Shown: piece by piece, positions 23,496 through 35,154 of the stretch
Layout of the letters: each line of letters opens with the position of its first letter
Position numbering within the stretch: position 1 is the stretch's first letter
From: Ceratodon purpureus
Lineage: Eukaryota; Streptophyta; Bryopsida; Pseudoditrichales; Ditrichaceae
NCBI GenBank assembly: GCA_014871385.1
Contig: CM026422.1
Location: 13,808,228 to 13,872,227, forward strand
DNA length: 64,000 nucleotides
Direction of reading: 5' to 3'
Notes under the pieces: model-generated
The model's database searches: none
What the model was told of the DNA's origin: nothing
Seen by the model: only the letters and a program-made list of their open reading frames with translations
Made by a program: the position numbers and the translations under genes

Positions 23496-23813
23496 TTATT
23501 GATGTGTTCCATCATTAATTGATTCAATTTTGTAATGTTGTCTCAAAACAACTTGAATTTCAAATTCAAAATTCAAAGTTTGAAAATGAGTTACTTTTAT
23601 AATTTCATAATTTTGTTGTATTGAAAGATTCATTATTTCAATCAATACAGGAAGTGATTCTTCATTAATTGGGATTTGAAAAAATTCATTGAACAATGTG
23701 TTTGTATTTCGGAGTTGAATTTCAACTTCTTCTCGGTCATTGTCTTCAATTAGGAGATCAAAAACATCCTCACTAGAATTATAAGCATCATTGGGTCTTT
23801 CAGGAAAACACAT
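23496..23813 (-). CDS. 105-residue leader frame of the Copia element
   Basis: This frame starts eight bases after the primer-binding site and ends 71 bases before the gag start. It is acidic and begins MCFPERPNDAYNSSEDVF. I know no homologue. Plant Copia leaders are usually non-coding, so it could be a chance frame in a 400-base leader, a translated upstream frame affecting gag, or a decayed accessory gene. Confidence 0.35.
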   Translation of the reverse strand: MCFPERPNDAYNSSEDVFDLLIEDNDREEVEIQLRNTNTLFNEFFQIPINEESLPVLIEIMNLSIQQNYEIIKVTHFQTLNFEFEIQVVLRQHYKIESINDGTHQ

Positions 23814-23820
23814 TTTTCCC

Positions 23821-23832
23821 GCTCTGATACCA
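23821..23832 (-). other. Copia primer-binding site (initiator tRNA-Met)
   Basis: The minus strand reads TGGTATCAGAGC directly after the LTR end. This is the standard Copia primer site, complementary to the 3' end of initiator methionine tRNA. Confidence 0.95.
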
Positions 23833-24074
23833 TGTTATAATTTACATAGCAACATACTTGTTGAACACGAACACGAAGAAGAAATTATTTCATATATTAT
23901 ATTATATATATTCGATGTTACACATTGTAATGATTGTATTCACCTATTCACCTAATGTCTATAAGTAAGTGTTCATGAACCAAAAGGCATAACCCAAAGG
24001 GTGTGTCCTTAAGACTTGTTATGTAACCTATACTAATCGTTTGTACATACTAATTTGTACATACTATTCTAACA
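23833..24074 (-). repeat. Copia 5' LTR (242 bp)
   Basis: On the minus strand it begins TGTTAGAATAG and ends AATTATAACA, so the TG...CA ends form the perfect short inverted repeat TGTTA/TAACA. It abuts the primer-binding site without a gap. No second copy occurs in the window. Confidence 0.9.
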
Positions 24075-24879
24075 CAAAAACAAGCAAATACTTAAGGATG
24101 TTGGTGAGAAGTTAAAGACCAAGTTGAAAAAACCAGCTATAACATCATCATCTTTTTAATAATCTCTATGTTGCGTACAATTTTTCCCTTTTTAATAACC
24201 TATATCTTGTCCCTTGCTTGTTTGGATGTTGCTTCACCTAATGAGGCTTTGCAAAGTTTTCTTTAGTGTAATGATATATCTTATAGGAATCAAAGAATAA
24301 TATTGTACCTTGTTGAGGTTTAATATATACACGCTATATTAGAAACACTAATTCTCCCCCCTCGACCTACATTGTTTCTAGATTGAAACCACATTATAAA
24401 ACTGTGGAGTGTGTCACATAAATCAATATGAGGAATCACATAATAATTTCTGATTATAGACAATAGTGAAAACGAACTACAGTCTACATCCAACTCTACT
24501 CTAGATGTCTGGTATTATATTCAGATGTAGTGCTTCTAATTCATTCACCCATCATGAAAATTTTGATTGTAGTATTTTAGATATCATTGATGTCCAATTT
24601 GCACCCATTTCATTTATTGATTCCGGAGAAAATTCATTTGTAAGTGTTGCAGACCTTCCTAGATGTGTATATTCTCCAAAATCAAATTTTGCTTCTTGAA
24701 TATACCTTCATCCTAGTAAAACCAAGAGCTTTCTCTTTGGCTAGGGGTTTCAAGTTTTATTTAATTGTGAAGATGCCAAAATAATTAGAAAATGCAAATT
24801 TTTAAAGATATAAAGAGATTGTAAATTTTATTAACAGTTTAAGGAGTAACATATGTAGATTACTATCAATTTATCTTGA
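24075..24879. other. AT-rich spacer DNA between Copia LTR and degenerate gene
   Basis: No exon or RNA gene can be supported. One 64-codon plus-strand frame (24505-24699) has no recognisable content. The stretch is unique to the spacer and not in the arms. Confidence 0.4.
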
Positions 24880-26340
24880 TTATGTACATTTGTTGAATGA
24901 ATTTACTTGATTTTTCTTTATTATATATATATATTTTTTAACTTTCTCTTTATTTAATTGTACTTGTTTAGTAGATTGTAATTCCTCACTATCTTCAACA
25001 ATGTCTCTAATGGACCATAAACTATCTCTATAACTATTTATTTCTTCTGCATTTATTAATTGATTTTTCAATCTTGTGATTAACCATGATTTATTGACCA
25101 AAGCTATACCAATTTTACAATTGTTTTTACTGAAAGTAACTTCATTAATCTAAGAGTACTATGAGTCACATGTTTATTTTTCTAATATATTCCTGCTACA
25201 TTACTTGTTTCCAAAGTATAAAAAAGATGATACAATCCAAAGTTACCTCCATTTGGAAAACCTTGTGTACACCATGTTATGATAAATGATGTCATATCCG
25301 ATTTATCAATATGGGATTGAATGGAAAAAAAATAAAAATTGGAAACATGCATTTGGTGTACATTAGTTTTAAAATTGTCCAATCCTATTGCAACACATCC
25401 AATTGGATAAAATTGTTGGACAAAAAAAGAAGTAACCTGCTTTCCAAATTTTGAAATGTTTGCCCAAATACTTGAGGCAACATTATCTTCCAATCCATGA
25501 TATGCATGTTGGAGTTCCAAACTTAGTTTACTTCTATTATACATAATAATATTGCCTTCTGATTCTTTCCCAGCGTATGCAAAGTATCTATGTTCTTTTG
25601 GCACATATTCCCCTCTTAAAGAATTAGGTTCTTTTGGCACATATTCCCCTCTTAAAGAATTAGGTCTTGTTTTGCCAACATAAGAGACAACCACAAAATA
25701 TGCATTGGCTTCAGTCTTCACTTTGGCATATACTAATCCTTTCAAATAATTTGCGATATAAATTAAAAATATATGTTCAAATAATATATCTTCCAAACTA
25801 TTAATGTTGTTATTAAAAATAGATAATTCATCCAAAATCATCATATTTTGATTAATATATGTCATAACATTACTGTCAGAAAAATGATATTCCCAAGCCT
25901 TTGCATATTTTTGGTCTTTCTAATAAGGCAAAGTTTGAAAAGATTCATCCTCATTTTGTGATTCTAAAGGGATTTTTGAATAATAAATCTGTATATTAGT
26001 AATTTCGTTTAAATCAAATTTTGATTTTAATTCAATTTCCATTTGTGGATTTCCTTTTACTGCACATTGGACCACCATAAAAGGAAAAATTTACATCTTG
26101 TAACGATGTATAAGTTTTGCAACCTAGAAGAATAGTATGAAATTCTTCAATACTTGATATCACAAATTTTTGGCATAACTAAAAATTCATAATTCCTTTG
26201 GAATGCTCAGAGTAATCCAAAGTTCTCTTTGGCTCACATATTGGACATACAATATATTGTCTACTTTTTGTAATAGCTTGTAGACGTCCTCCACATCCTT
26301 CCAATAACTTTTTGATGAGTTAATTATAAGATCCTATGAT
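24880..26340 (-). pseudogene. Degenerate unrecognised gene crossing the right palindrome junction
   Basis: Read on the minus strand, pieces follow each other: a zinc-cluster-like part (CPIC...SEHSKG...LCQKF, about 26330-26136) with one stop; a frame through EIELKSKFDLNEI to a TAG near 25921-25923; a long frame (25182-25865) holding SSIWANISKFGKQVTSFF and CVAIGLDNFKTNVHQMH; and, after an intron or gap, NEVTFSKNNCKIGIALV and NAEEINSYRDSLWSIRD (24880-25150). A 36-bp tandem duplication inside gives PNSLRGEYVPKE twice. I do not recognise the family; a decayed transposon protein is possible. Bases above 26136 are duplicated in the left arm and those below are not. Confidence 0.5.
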
Positions 26341-26890
26341 TGAAATTGCAAAAGAATGTTATGAAACAAAAAAACCAGCTTGCTTTACAAAGAGGTATTA
26401 AAAGGTAGTTTGAGCCTGAAATTTTCAAGAGCATTTACGAATTAAAACAAGATAATTGAATTTTGATTGCTTTGGATAACGTCCTCAGACAGTCCGCTAG
26501 TGCAAACGAGTTCGTTGTATCCAGGTTTACTATTTAAAAATAGCTATTTACTATATTTGGCTCCAAAGACCTTAAATCACTCGTTGGTCAAAGCCAGAAA
26601 ATACCCAATAGGTAACTTGGATAGAGCCATCATTCCCTCAACAAGTTGGCCTTATTGCTCACTCTTGAGGCGTCGAGTTACATAATACTACATAATGCTT
26701 AAAATTAGTGAAGAACAAACAAGGATCGCCAAAGGACTTCTTCATAAAAAAAATTAATGAAGCCAAAAATTTGGTTCTAATGTATTCTTTGTAGCCACCT
26801 TAGCACCACACCTAAAATCCTAGGATTTACACTGGTGTGTACTAAGACTAAGGAAAGGCCCCAAAATGTATATCAAGAAAGGAAAGGTAC

Positions 26891-27283
26891 CATCAAGCAT
26901 GGCTGCCTTTAGAACGCTTAGGTTACTCTTCATGAAGCTCTGTGCTTCCGACTTGGGCAAATGCTTGTCACTCATGCCCGAAGCAACTGTCATAGGTACC
27001 TTCCAACTGTATTGAAGCAGTCAAAATGGATCAGATTCAACAAGAGCATTATCGTCATACAAAAGTGCTCAATAAAGAAGGTTGCAATGTTTCCTTCCTG
27101 CAGTCACTAAAACACAATTCTCTCCTTGATTGATTAAGCTATTCTGCAAGTGGTAAACTGATTTCAAACCTTTAACATTCTATTCTGTGATGAAAGTTCT
27201 TGGATACCTAGGAGATGCAAAGCCTTTGGCAATTCCTGCTGTCAGATCTTTGAGTGACACCTTCCGGACTGCAGCTAGAAGAG
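26891..27283 (-). CDS. Two exons of an unrecognised gene, right arm
   Basis: This is an exact mirror of 17569-17961 (exons 27208-27283 and 26891-27006 on the minus strand). It lies upstream of, and in the same direction as, the degenerate gene at 24880-26340, so the two may once have been one transcription unit. Confidence 0.5.
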
Positions 27284-27780
27284 CTGCAATTTTGATGAAT
27301 GTATAAGTGAGATGAAGTGGAATTACTAGTACTAGATGTGGAAAAGAAGGAACTTAGAATTTGATACAAGGCAGTGATGAGGATGCGACACTCTTCTGTG
27401 ATGATGCGGATGCGGCTTGAGAGGACACTGCGCAGTTTGTGACGATCGTCAGGGCATCCTTCATGATTCAGTGCTTCCCATGCCACTGGCATGCTCGTGT
27501 GCCGTGACACTTCGCTGCCACAGAATACAGGAAAGTGTCATTGAAACCGCCAAAGGTCCACATTAAGAACAAGTCGACATGCGAATTAGAGCTGTGCCAT
27601 ACTCAAGCTATGCATTTCACCAAACAAATGTATGTCACCAGTACGTAAAAATAGTGAAGGATGTCGTGATACTTGGATGCAAAACAACCAGACAGTGGTC
27701 ATTCGCATCACGCAGCTTGAAATCTTATAAAGAATATTGATGCGGGTTGGGTTTCTATTGGGTCCCTCAGAAGAGGGAGA

Positions 27781-27973
27781 GGGCTGCGCCAGCCGAGGAG
27801 GTAGTGCAAAACCAAGGCGACGCTCGCGGGTCCGGGCAGCAAGCTGCCGGATGGAACCCGCACCCGAGAAAAATTAGATTAATATCATGAGGGACGATGT
27901 CCCTCGTATCAGATATTAAACTGATAAGAACAGATACTACACTTGATCTTAGCCAAAAGGCCGAGAAAGGTAT
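27781..27973 (-). ncRNA. U2: U2 spliceosomal snRNA, copy U2b, right arm
   Basis: Mirror of 16879-17071 with no difference found. The USE-like promoter element lies at 28033-28043. The plus-strand frame beginning at 27897 is the antisense reading of this RNA. Confidence 0.95.
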
Positions 27974-28852
27974 ACCTCTGCCCCCGCACCCCACCCTTCT
28001 TAGCCTCCGGAGCCTGCTCACCTGCCTCCCATCCTTGTGGGACAATCTCCACGGTCCCTCGTCGTTCAACTTAAATTGCGTTCACTGTCCTCTTTTGACT
28101 CACCCTCCGAGACTCGCTTCCTCGGATTCAAAACTTATAAAGCATTGCTGCAAATTTCGAGCACTGACTGGCAATGGCTTCATGCATGCGTGCGACTTTC
28201 CTGCTCGGATCAAATTAGCAGCGAGCTGTGCAAGAAGTCCAGGCATTTGCTCATGCTTGGCACAAGGGGCATAGCACATACTCTGAGGCACAAGTTACCC
28301 TTCGGACCGCATGACCGCAACGCGCTCCATTGCAACGAAAGCTGTCCTATCCGCAGCTCAGTACTGCAAAGAATCATGTGGCAATACATACTGGCACAAC
28401 CGAAGAAGGAATGGTTACACATAATGCCAGTTACTAATTCGTTTGATCCTAGTGCAGCTGAGGCACGTCAATACGTTCCTCCATGCATTAGAAGCAACAG
28501 GCAGAGCCTCATGTTGCCAATGCACTGACACAAGGAACAGGCTCCCTCTATCTTACCCATGGTGTCACAATACCATGATTCCTTCCAGATAACCCGGAAG
28601 GATATTGCATGAGTACTAGCAGAGGTATGATTTTGTTTTGCTCCACATGTTTCCCAGCGTTCTATGCGTCAGGATAGCAAATTATGTTTCTAACATAGAC
28701 AACACACTTCGATGCCGAAGACCACACGTCAGAATTCAACGCCATGATTTGAAAGTGCAGAACAGCACACCCCACGAAAGCTCCCATCCAACGACAGGAA
28801 TTGATCCTGTTTAGGTTTTCGTTTGGAACCCCTACCGGAGGGCAGAGGTACA

Positions 28853-29045
28853 GGGATGCGCCAGCCATGGAGGTAGTGCAACACCAAGGCGACTCTCGCG
28901 GGACCAGGCAGCAAGCTGGCAGATGGAACCCGCACCCGAGGAAAATTAGATTAATATCATGAGGGACGATGTCCCTCGTATCAGATATTAAACTGATAAG
29001 AACAGATACTACACTTGATCTTAGCCAAAAGGCCGAGAAAGGTAT
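28853..29045 (-). ncRNA. U2: U2 spliceosomal snRNA, copy U2a, right arm
   Basis: Mirror of 15807-15999 with no difference found. Together with 27781-27973 it makes a tandem pair on the minus strand, converging on the left-arm pair. Confidence 0.95.
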
Positions 29046-29121
29046 ACCTCTCCCCCCGCACCCCACCCTTCTTACGCTCCGGAGCCTGCTAACCTGCCTC
29101 ACATCCTTATGGGCCAATTGT

Positions 29122-30576
29122 CATCAAACTGGTTTACGTTTACATTTCTTCTCCTTCCCCACCTGTCTGTCCCACGCGCACCTTACCTTGCAACCAGTGC
29201 CGAGTCAGGGAAACATGAAGCCTTTTATCTCGCAATGACCTCAACTCAAGTTACCGTACTCTATGACTCAATGCTAGACTGCATGCGCACAGCGACGTAC
29301 TGATCATTCCGGACGAGCTGAAGCTTGTCTTGGATGGTTTGAGAAAAACTTTGTTTCTCCCACCTTACACATTCCATTCTAGCTTTCCCGTCCCATTGAC
29401 TAACATCAAAACAGACAATCGACCCTACTCCTGAGTCACGCAGAATCCCATGGCTGTCGCTTCCTTGAAAGCAGTCACGCCTCGTGATTGAATATGTAGC
29501 CAACGTCACGTCGGAGCTATATTGATCCCCTCATAAACCAATGTGCACTGATGCACATGTTAACTAGCTGCCATTGTACCTACGAAATAGAAGGGGTCAC
29601 CTAGAGCAAATATGGAACCTTGCTATTCGGCATTCTCTAGATTTACTTCGCCCCATCTTGCCACCAATTGCATCTCATTACGAATTAGATGTTCATGGCT
29701 ACCAGTGGTAAACACAGGGATTGCGCCACCCACAAATCTATAAAATCTGACTGCCTTCAGTTTAATTTGACCTTCCTTCACCTCTGCCCCGGCTGAAGGC
29801 CCCCAATCATCAGGCAACCTTTAGAATACTACAATGATCAAGAGCTCAACGGTTTTACATAGTTAATCGTGTGCCGTAGATATGACCATTGAAGATAAAA
29901 CTCAACTGGACGAATTGGTCCGATCGACTATTCTGGCTCACAAAGCTCTGAGGCGCTGGTGAAGCTCTGACACGCTCGGTGAGCACAGCAGAGCACTCCC
30001 CCACGAATTACAGGGCCTGCTCATAGAACAGTAGAAGATCATCGTCAGAACTTTGCTACTCCTGCAAAAATCATTCCTGCCATGACCACTCCTGCGGCAA
30101 CCGCGCCTCATTTAGCCTGCATATCATGGAGTTGAAGGAGCCAACGGAACTTGTAGTTCTTTGGGAGTTGATCATGAGTGTTGTATTTTGCGAAGTACAT
30201 TGTGTCGGTAGCTAGAATGGGTCAAGCACGTGTTCTAAAACTGAAACATGTTGTAAGATTTAGATGGGAGAGCAATTGGTGCAATTTATAAGTGACTCCA
30301 TTACATTACAGACGGATGCAAGTTTCAGACTTCTGTGTCCAAGAGTCGGAGCAGCTCGATACAATTTCAACGAAAGATTAAGACACGAAATCTGCAAGCT
30401 GGCTCACCGAACACTAGCACAACCCAAGTCAGGTAAAACCTGCTGTCCAAATAACTCCAGACGTCAAACCCCGAAACCCACGTCTCGAATTACCTCTAAA
30501 CAGACAATGGTGAGCAAATGTGCCACAACCGAGTTCGGCAGTAGAAACTCCTCGTCAACTCCGACCACAGCAGACC
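29122..30576. other. Unassigned arm DNA, right arm
   Basis: Mirror of 14276-15730; no gene seen. It contains the mismatch at 29621 (T on the plus strand; its partner 15231 is G). Confidence 0.4.
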
Positions 30577-30585
30577 CTTTGAGCC

Positions 30586-30886
30586 GGCGTGGACAGGACA
30601 TCCCCAGGCTGGGACTTACCTAGTGCTACGAGCGTTTTTAGGAGCCCCTCCCATTGGTTGGCTTTTTCCTCCCAAAACCATGAAATTTTCAATTTGGACC
30701 TCCCCAGGCCATTTTTGGTAATTTTGAATTCAAAAATGGGGCCTGCGGCCCCAAATTAATTTGGAGGAACACCCTTAGGAATTTTAAAATAAAAAACCAA
30801 AAACTAAGGGCTCATCAACCCTGCCCCTCCGAAAAACGCTCGTGGCACTCGGTAAGTCCCAGCCTGGGGGATGTCCTGTCCAAGTG
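30586..30886. mobile_element. MULE-like MITE, right arm
   Basis: Mirror of 13966-14266 including the 9-bp flanking duplication (here CTTTGAGCC at 30577-30585 and 30887-30895). One internal substitution separates the two copies (30768 against 14084). Confidence 0.75.
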
Positions 30887-31523
30887 CTTTGAGCCAGGGT
30901 GCGCATATCCTAAAACTCACTGCTCGTACCACACATTCTGTCTCCAGTGGCCTCTAACTGAACATATTCACTCGAAACCATGGGACACCCATTCGCTTCA
31001 AGTTTGCAAACCCAACGAAAATTATTCAATGCAGACCAAACGGTGCCATGCAGTACAAGGTACATGGAGGAATACGTATATTTCACACTTTTTACTGCAA
31101 AATGATCCTGCTCTGGGATTCTAACTTCGCAAAGCAGCACGCTAGCAGACTCCTACTTGTCGGCACCATACATGCCTCAGCTTGCCAGTGGGCAACCAGG
31201 CCAAGGATCAACTCCTGGGCCTGGCCCTGTCCATTGCGGAAACAATGCTCATCTTATCGCTCCGTGGTACTGATGCGGCAGCAGCCATCCAGCGACCCTA
31301 TCATCTCTCCGATTCCAGGACCCGAAGGACATTTAGCCGTCTACACATTCCAAGGCCGAATTGCCTAACGCAACCAGATCTGTCGCTACTTTATAGTCTC
31401 CATTGCTCCCAAAAAATAGAACTCCCCTCTGCTTACAGACGTCGTCGCTAGCTTACGTTCCCCTACAACTGAATAACTAACAGACACCACCCACGGCTAC
31501 ACTCATTCGATGCTATCCCGCCT
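30887..31523 (-). other. Transketolase 3' UTR and downstream DNA, right arm
   Basis: Mirror of 13329-13965; no gene seen beyond the likely 3' UTR of the right transketolase copy. Confidence 0.4.
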
Positions 31524-34500
31524 TCAGGCCATCACCTCCTTCGCCTTCGCCACCACGTTGTCCACGGTGATTCCAAACTCCTTGTACAGGATGTTGGCCG
31601 GGGCACTCGCACCGAAGTGGTCCACTCCGATGGCCCTGCCCTCCAGCCCGACGTACCTCTCCCAACCGAACGTAGCACCGGCCTCCACCGACACACGGGC
31701 CGTCACAGAAGACGGCAACAACTTCTCCTTGTACTCCGCGCTCTGCTCCTCGAACAGCTCCCAGCACACGAACGACACCACCTTCACCGTCTTGCCCTCC
31801 CCCCTCAGGACATCTGCAGCCTTGGCGGCGATCTCCAGCTCCGAACCGGAAGCCATCAGGATCACGTCCGGCTTGTTGTCCTTCGAGTCGTCAGAAATCG
31901 CGTACGCACCCAGCAGCACGTTGTCGATCGACGTCCCAGGCAGGTTGGGCAACTTTTGTCTCGACAGGGCCAGGGTCGACGGCCTCTTCCTGTTCAGCAC
32001 GGCCACCTTGTACGCGCCCGAGGTCTCGTTCCCGTCGGCGGGCCTCAGCATCAACATGTTGGGCATGGCCCTGAAACTCGCCAGGTGCTCGATGGGCTGA
32101 TGCGTGGGCCCGTCCTCTCCCAGCCCGATCGAGTCGTGGGTCATGACGTAGATCACTCCGGTCTCCGACAGAGCGGAGATCCTCATCGCCGCCCTCAGGT
32201 AATCCGTGAAGATGAAGAACGTCGCGCAGTACGGGATCAGACCGCCCAAGTGCTGCTGGATTCCGTTGCAGATCGCTCCCATAGCGTGCTCCCTCACTCC
32301 GAACCTCACATTGCGCTCCGCCGGGGTGCTCTTCTGGAAATCCCCGAACATCTTCATCAACGTCATGTTCGACGACGCCAGATCGGCACTGCCTCCGATC
32401 AACCCGGGAAGGGTCCTTGCCAGGGCGTTCAGACACCTCTGGGACAGGTTGCGGGTGGCATCACCAGCGTCCTCGGGGGTGAACTCCTGCATTCGTCCAC
32501 AACAACCAACCACCGCTCTGTTAGCAATCTCCCCACCGCGCTCCCAATGCACCCGCTATCGCCCCTCCCAAAAACCCCTACCCCACCATACGACAGGCTA
32601 AACTCGTGGATCCGACTGCCATCATCAACCAAACAGCGATGATGCATTCACTTACGGGAAGGGCCGCGTCCCAGCCGGCGGGCAACTCGCCGCTGATCAG
32701 CTGCTTGAACTCCGCGCCCTCCTCGGGGTACTTCTGGGCATACGCCTCCACGGCGGCCTCCCAGTCGCTCTGGTACTTGCTTCCCAAATCGATGTGGCGG
32801 CTCCAGTGGCTGTCACAACATTTCAAGCGCGAATTCAGACAAGATCTCCTGTTAATCATTCCCTCCCTCCCAGCTCCCGCCGACGTCATTCATCCCACGA
32901 CAGCTACTCCCTCACACTAGCCCCCTCGCTCATAACCCCTCCTCACAGACTGCTCACACATTGCGGTCTCCCCACCAAAGCTCACCTCTTGACCTCGTCG
33001 GGCACGTGGAAGGGCTCGTAGGGCCAGCCCAGGTTCTGCCGAGTCGCCTCCACCTCCTTGCCTCCCAGGGCGGCACCGTGCACGGAGTACGAATTCGCCT
33101 TGTTGGGAGACCCGAATCCGATGGTGGTCGTCACCTTGATCATCGTCGGCCTGTCCGTCACCGACTTCGCCTCCTCGATGGCGGCGCGGATCTCGTCATA
33201 CCCGGTGTTCCCGTTCTTCACCCAGATTGTGTGCCATCCCAGGGCATCGAACCGAGCGTCCACGCTCTCCGTGAAGGCGATCTCCGTGTCTCCGTCGATG
33301 GAGATGTGGTTGTCGTCGTACAAGCAGATGAGCTTCCCGAGCCCCCAGTGACCTGCCAGCGACGCGGCCTCGTTCGAGATACCCTCCATGTTGCATCCAT
33401 CTCCCAAAATGCAGTACCTGCATCCACACACATTCCACTACACCCGGTAAGCGCTGCGCCCGACCACGACCATCCTCCGGGACGCACCCTCTGGAATGCG
33501 TCCGCCACTCATGCGTGAACCGAACGTGTTACGAGGTCCACAACCGGGGCGCACGCATGCGCACTCTGGCAATTCGGGCATCGCCACGGCACTCTCGGAC
33601 ACACAATGACAACGAGGATGTGTTTCTTACGTGTAGTGGTCCACAATCTTGGCGTCGGGCTTGTTGAAGCGGGCGGCCATGTGCGCCTCGGCCAGAGCCA
33701 AACCCACGGCGTTGGCAATACCTTGCCCAAGAGGACCGGTGGTCACCTCCACTCCGGGGGTCTCAAAGTTCTCGGGGTGGCCGGGCGTCCTGCTGCCCCA
33801 CTGCCTGAACTGCTTCAAGTCCTCTTCCTGCACAACAAACCATGGCCAGATATCAGCGCCATAAACTAACATTCAGACCGAGGCCCGGCGACCCTCTCTA
33901 CATGCGCGCACGGTCGACTCGCATGACCCGTCCATGTACCCCTCCCAAGCTCTATTTCGGATTGAGGAAAATACCGCCGTATCCACATTCCACAGGTGAT
34001 CGATCGGCAATTCACGACACACCGTGGAAGCACCCCAAATTTGAACCCATAGATTCCCCTGTCCCAACAATTCGCCCAGCCACAGGATGCTATCCCCATC
34101 CATTCCCATGCAACTAAGGAGCCACCCACCCACATGTTCGTCCTAACGTCGACACCCTAGGACGGCCTGGTTTCATTCCAACAAGAGAGTATATCTGCGG
34201 TTAAGGGGTCTGGACAAGACGTACCAACACGCTGTCGTATCCCGCGAGGTGCAGAAGAGCGTACTGCAGCATGCATCCTGCCAACACAATCACCACCGGC
34301 CCCGTCAGTACAATCCCGCCCCTCACAACCTCCATCCCGACCACCCGCCGGGAACACAATTCGGGGCTCTAGACCAATTCGTCGCGACTCCAAATTCAAA
34401 TGCGTTCCCAACATTCCAAACTAGCTCGCCGACCCCGCATTGACACCCATCGGCCTACAACACCAACAATCGGACCGCGCCACCACAATCAACCACCAAA

Positions 34501-34964
34501 AACCGGACTGCAATTCGCTCACCGTGCCCGGCGGACAGCACGAACCGATCCCGGTTGAACCAGTACGGGTTCTTCGGGTTGTACTTCATCACCTCGTCGT
34601 ACAGGATGTGTCCCATGGGCGCGCACCCCATCGGCAGCCCCGGGTGCCCGGAATTCGCCTTCTCCACGGCGTCGATGGCCAGGAACCGGATGGTGTTCAC
34701 GGACTTCTCCACCACCGCATTATCGGTCTTCTGGGCCGTCTCCACGGCGGCGGTCGCGCGCACCGCCACCTTGCTCACGCCCCGCCTCGCCTGCCCGGCG
34801 CCGCTCACGCTCGCACCCCTGCTAGCAATCCGCAATCCGGCGAACTTGCTCACGCCCAGCCCCTGCACGGACGCGCCCAGGCGCTCCACCTGAGCCGCAC
34901 CGCGCACGGCAGCGGGCGCCACTGCCCCCGCGACCGCAGCCACATTGCACCTCGCCGCTGCCAT
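31524..34964 (-). CDS. TKL: Transketolase, chloroplast type, right copy (six exons)
   Basis: Exons on the minus strand are 34523-34964, 34225-34277, 33631-33827, 32986-33417, 32656-32809 and 31524-32486. The predicted 746-residue protein is the same as that of the left copy; the one coding difference found (34815) is silent. All splice sites and cofactor and catalytic motifs are kept. Four substitutions lie just before the start codon and the distal promoter is strongly diverged, so the two genes encode one enzyme but may be expressed differently. Large antisense frames over exon 6 are shadows of its GC-rich codon use. Confidence 0.97.
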
Positions 34965-35089
34965 GGTGATCGGTCCCTGGCGTGCACTCCCCGGCTCCCC
35001 TCAACCCCCCTGGCACTCGACCGATCGCCCCCCTGCTCCGGAATCCGCCTAGTGAGTAACTAGAATCAGAGGCCGGGTTCCAGCGAAGT

Positions 35090-35145
35090 AGAGAGAGAGA
35101 GAGAGAGAGAGCAATGGGCTTGCGCAGGGGACGCTGCCTTATAGG
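35090..35145 (-). promoter_or_regulatory. Core promoter of right transketolase
   Basis: On the minus strand CCTATAAGG (35137-35145) precedes a (CT)11 tract, four repeat units longer than in the left copy. Identity with the left copy is otherwise high to 35154 and falls sharply beyond it. Confidence 0.65.
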
Positions 35146-35154
35146 CGAGCGGGG

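Larger units (their letters stand above)
19007..24074 (-). mobile_element. Copia LTR retrotransposon lacking its 3' LTR
   Basis: Reading on the minus strand there are a 5' LTR (23833-24074), a primer-binding site, a leader frame, and a complete gag-protease-integrase-reverse transcriptase-RNase H frame. The RNase H stop codon (19009-19011) is followed after two bases by the U2 fragment, so the polypurine tract and 3' LTR are absent. Without a second LTR, no flanking target duplication can be identified. The single in-frame stop in the polyprotein indicates limited decay. Confidence 0.93.
26136..35154 (-). repeat. Palindrome right arm (9.0 kb)
   Basis: This is the reverse complement of 9706-18716. 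It holds the second transketolase, MITE and U2 pair in mirror order. Its inner edge at 26136 lies inside the degenerate gene that continues into the spacer, so this junction has no visible breakpoint of its own. The spacer between arms is 18717-26135 (7.4 kb). Confidence 0.95.

Noticed and set aside
27897-28274. 125-residue frame starting MSLVSDIKLIRTD (also at 16578-16955, 15614-15883 and 28969-29238)
   Set aside because: Its N-terminal part is the antisense reading of U2 snRNA and its promoter. The repeated protein only reflects repeated U2 genes.
9706-35154. Palindrome as a pure assembly artefact
   Set aside because: Not excluded without reads, but the mismatches, (CT)7/(CT)11 difference, diverged outer flanks and asymmetric spacer with a U2 scrap argue against simple mirroring.
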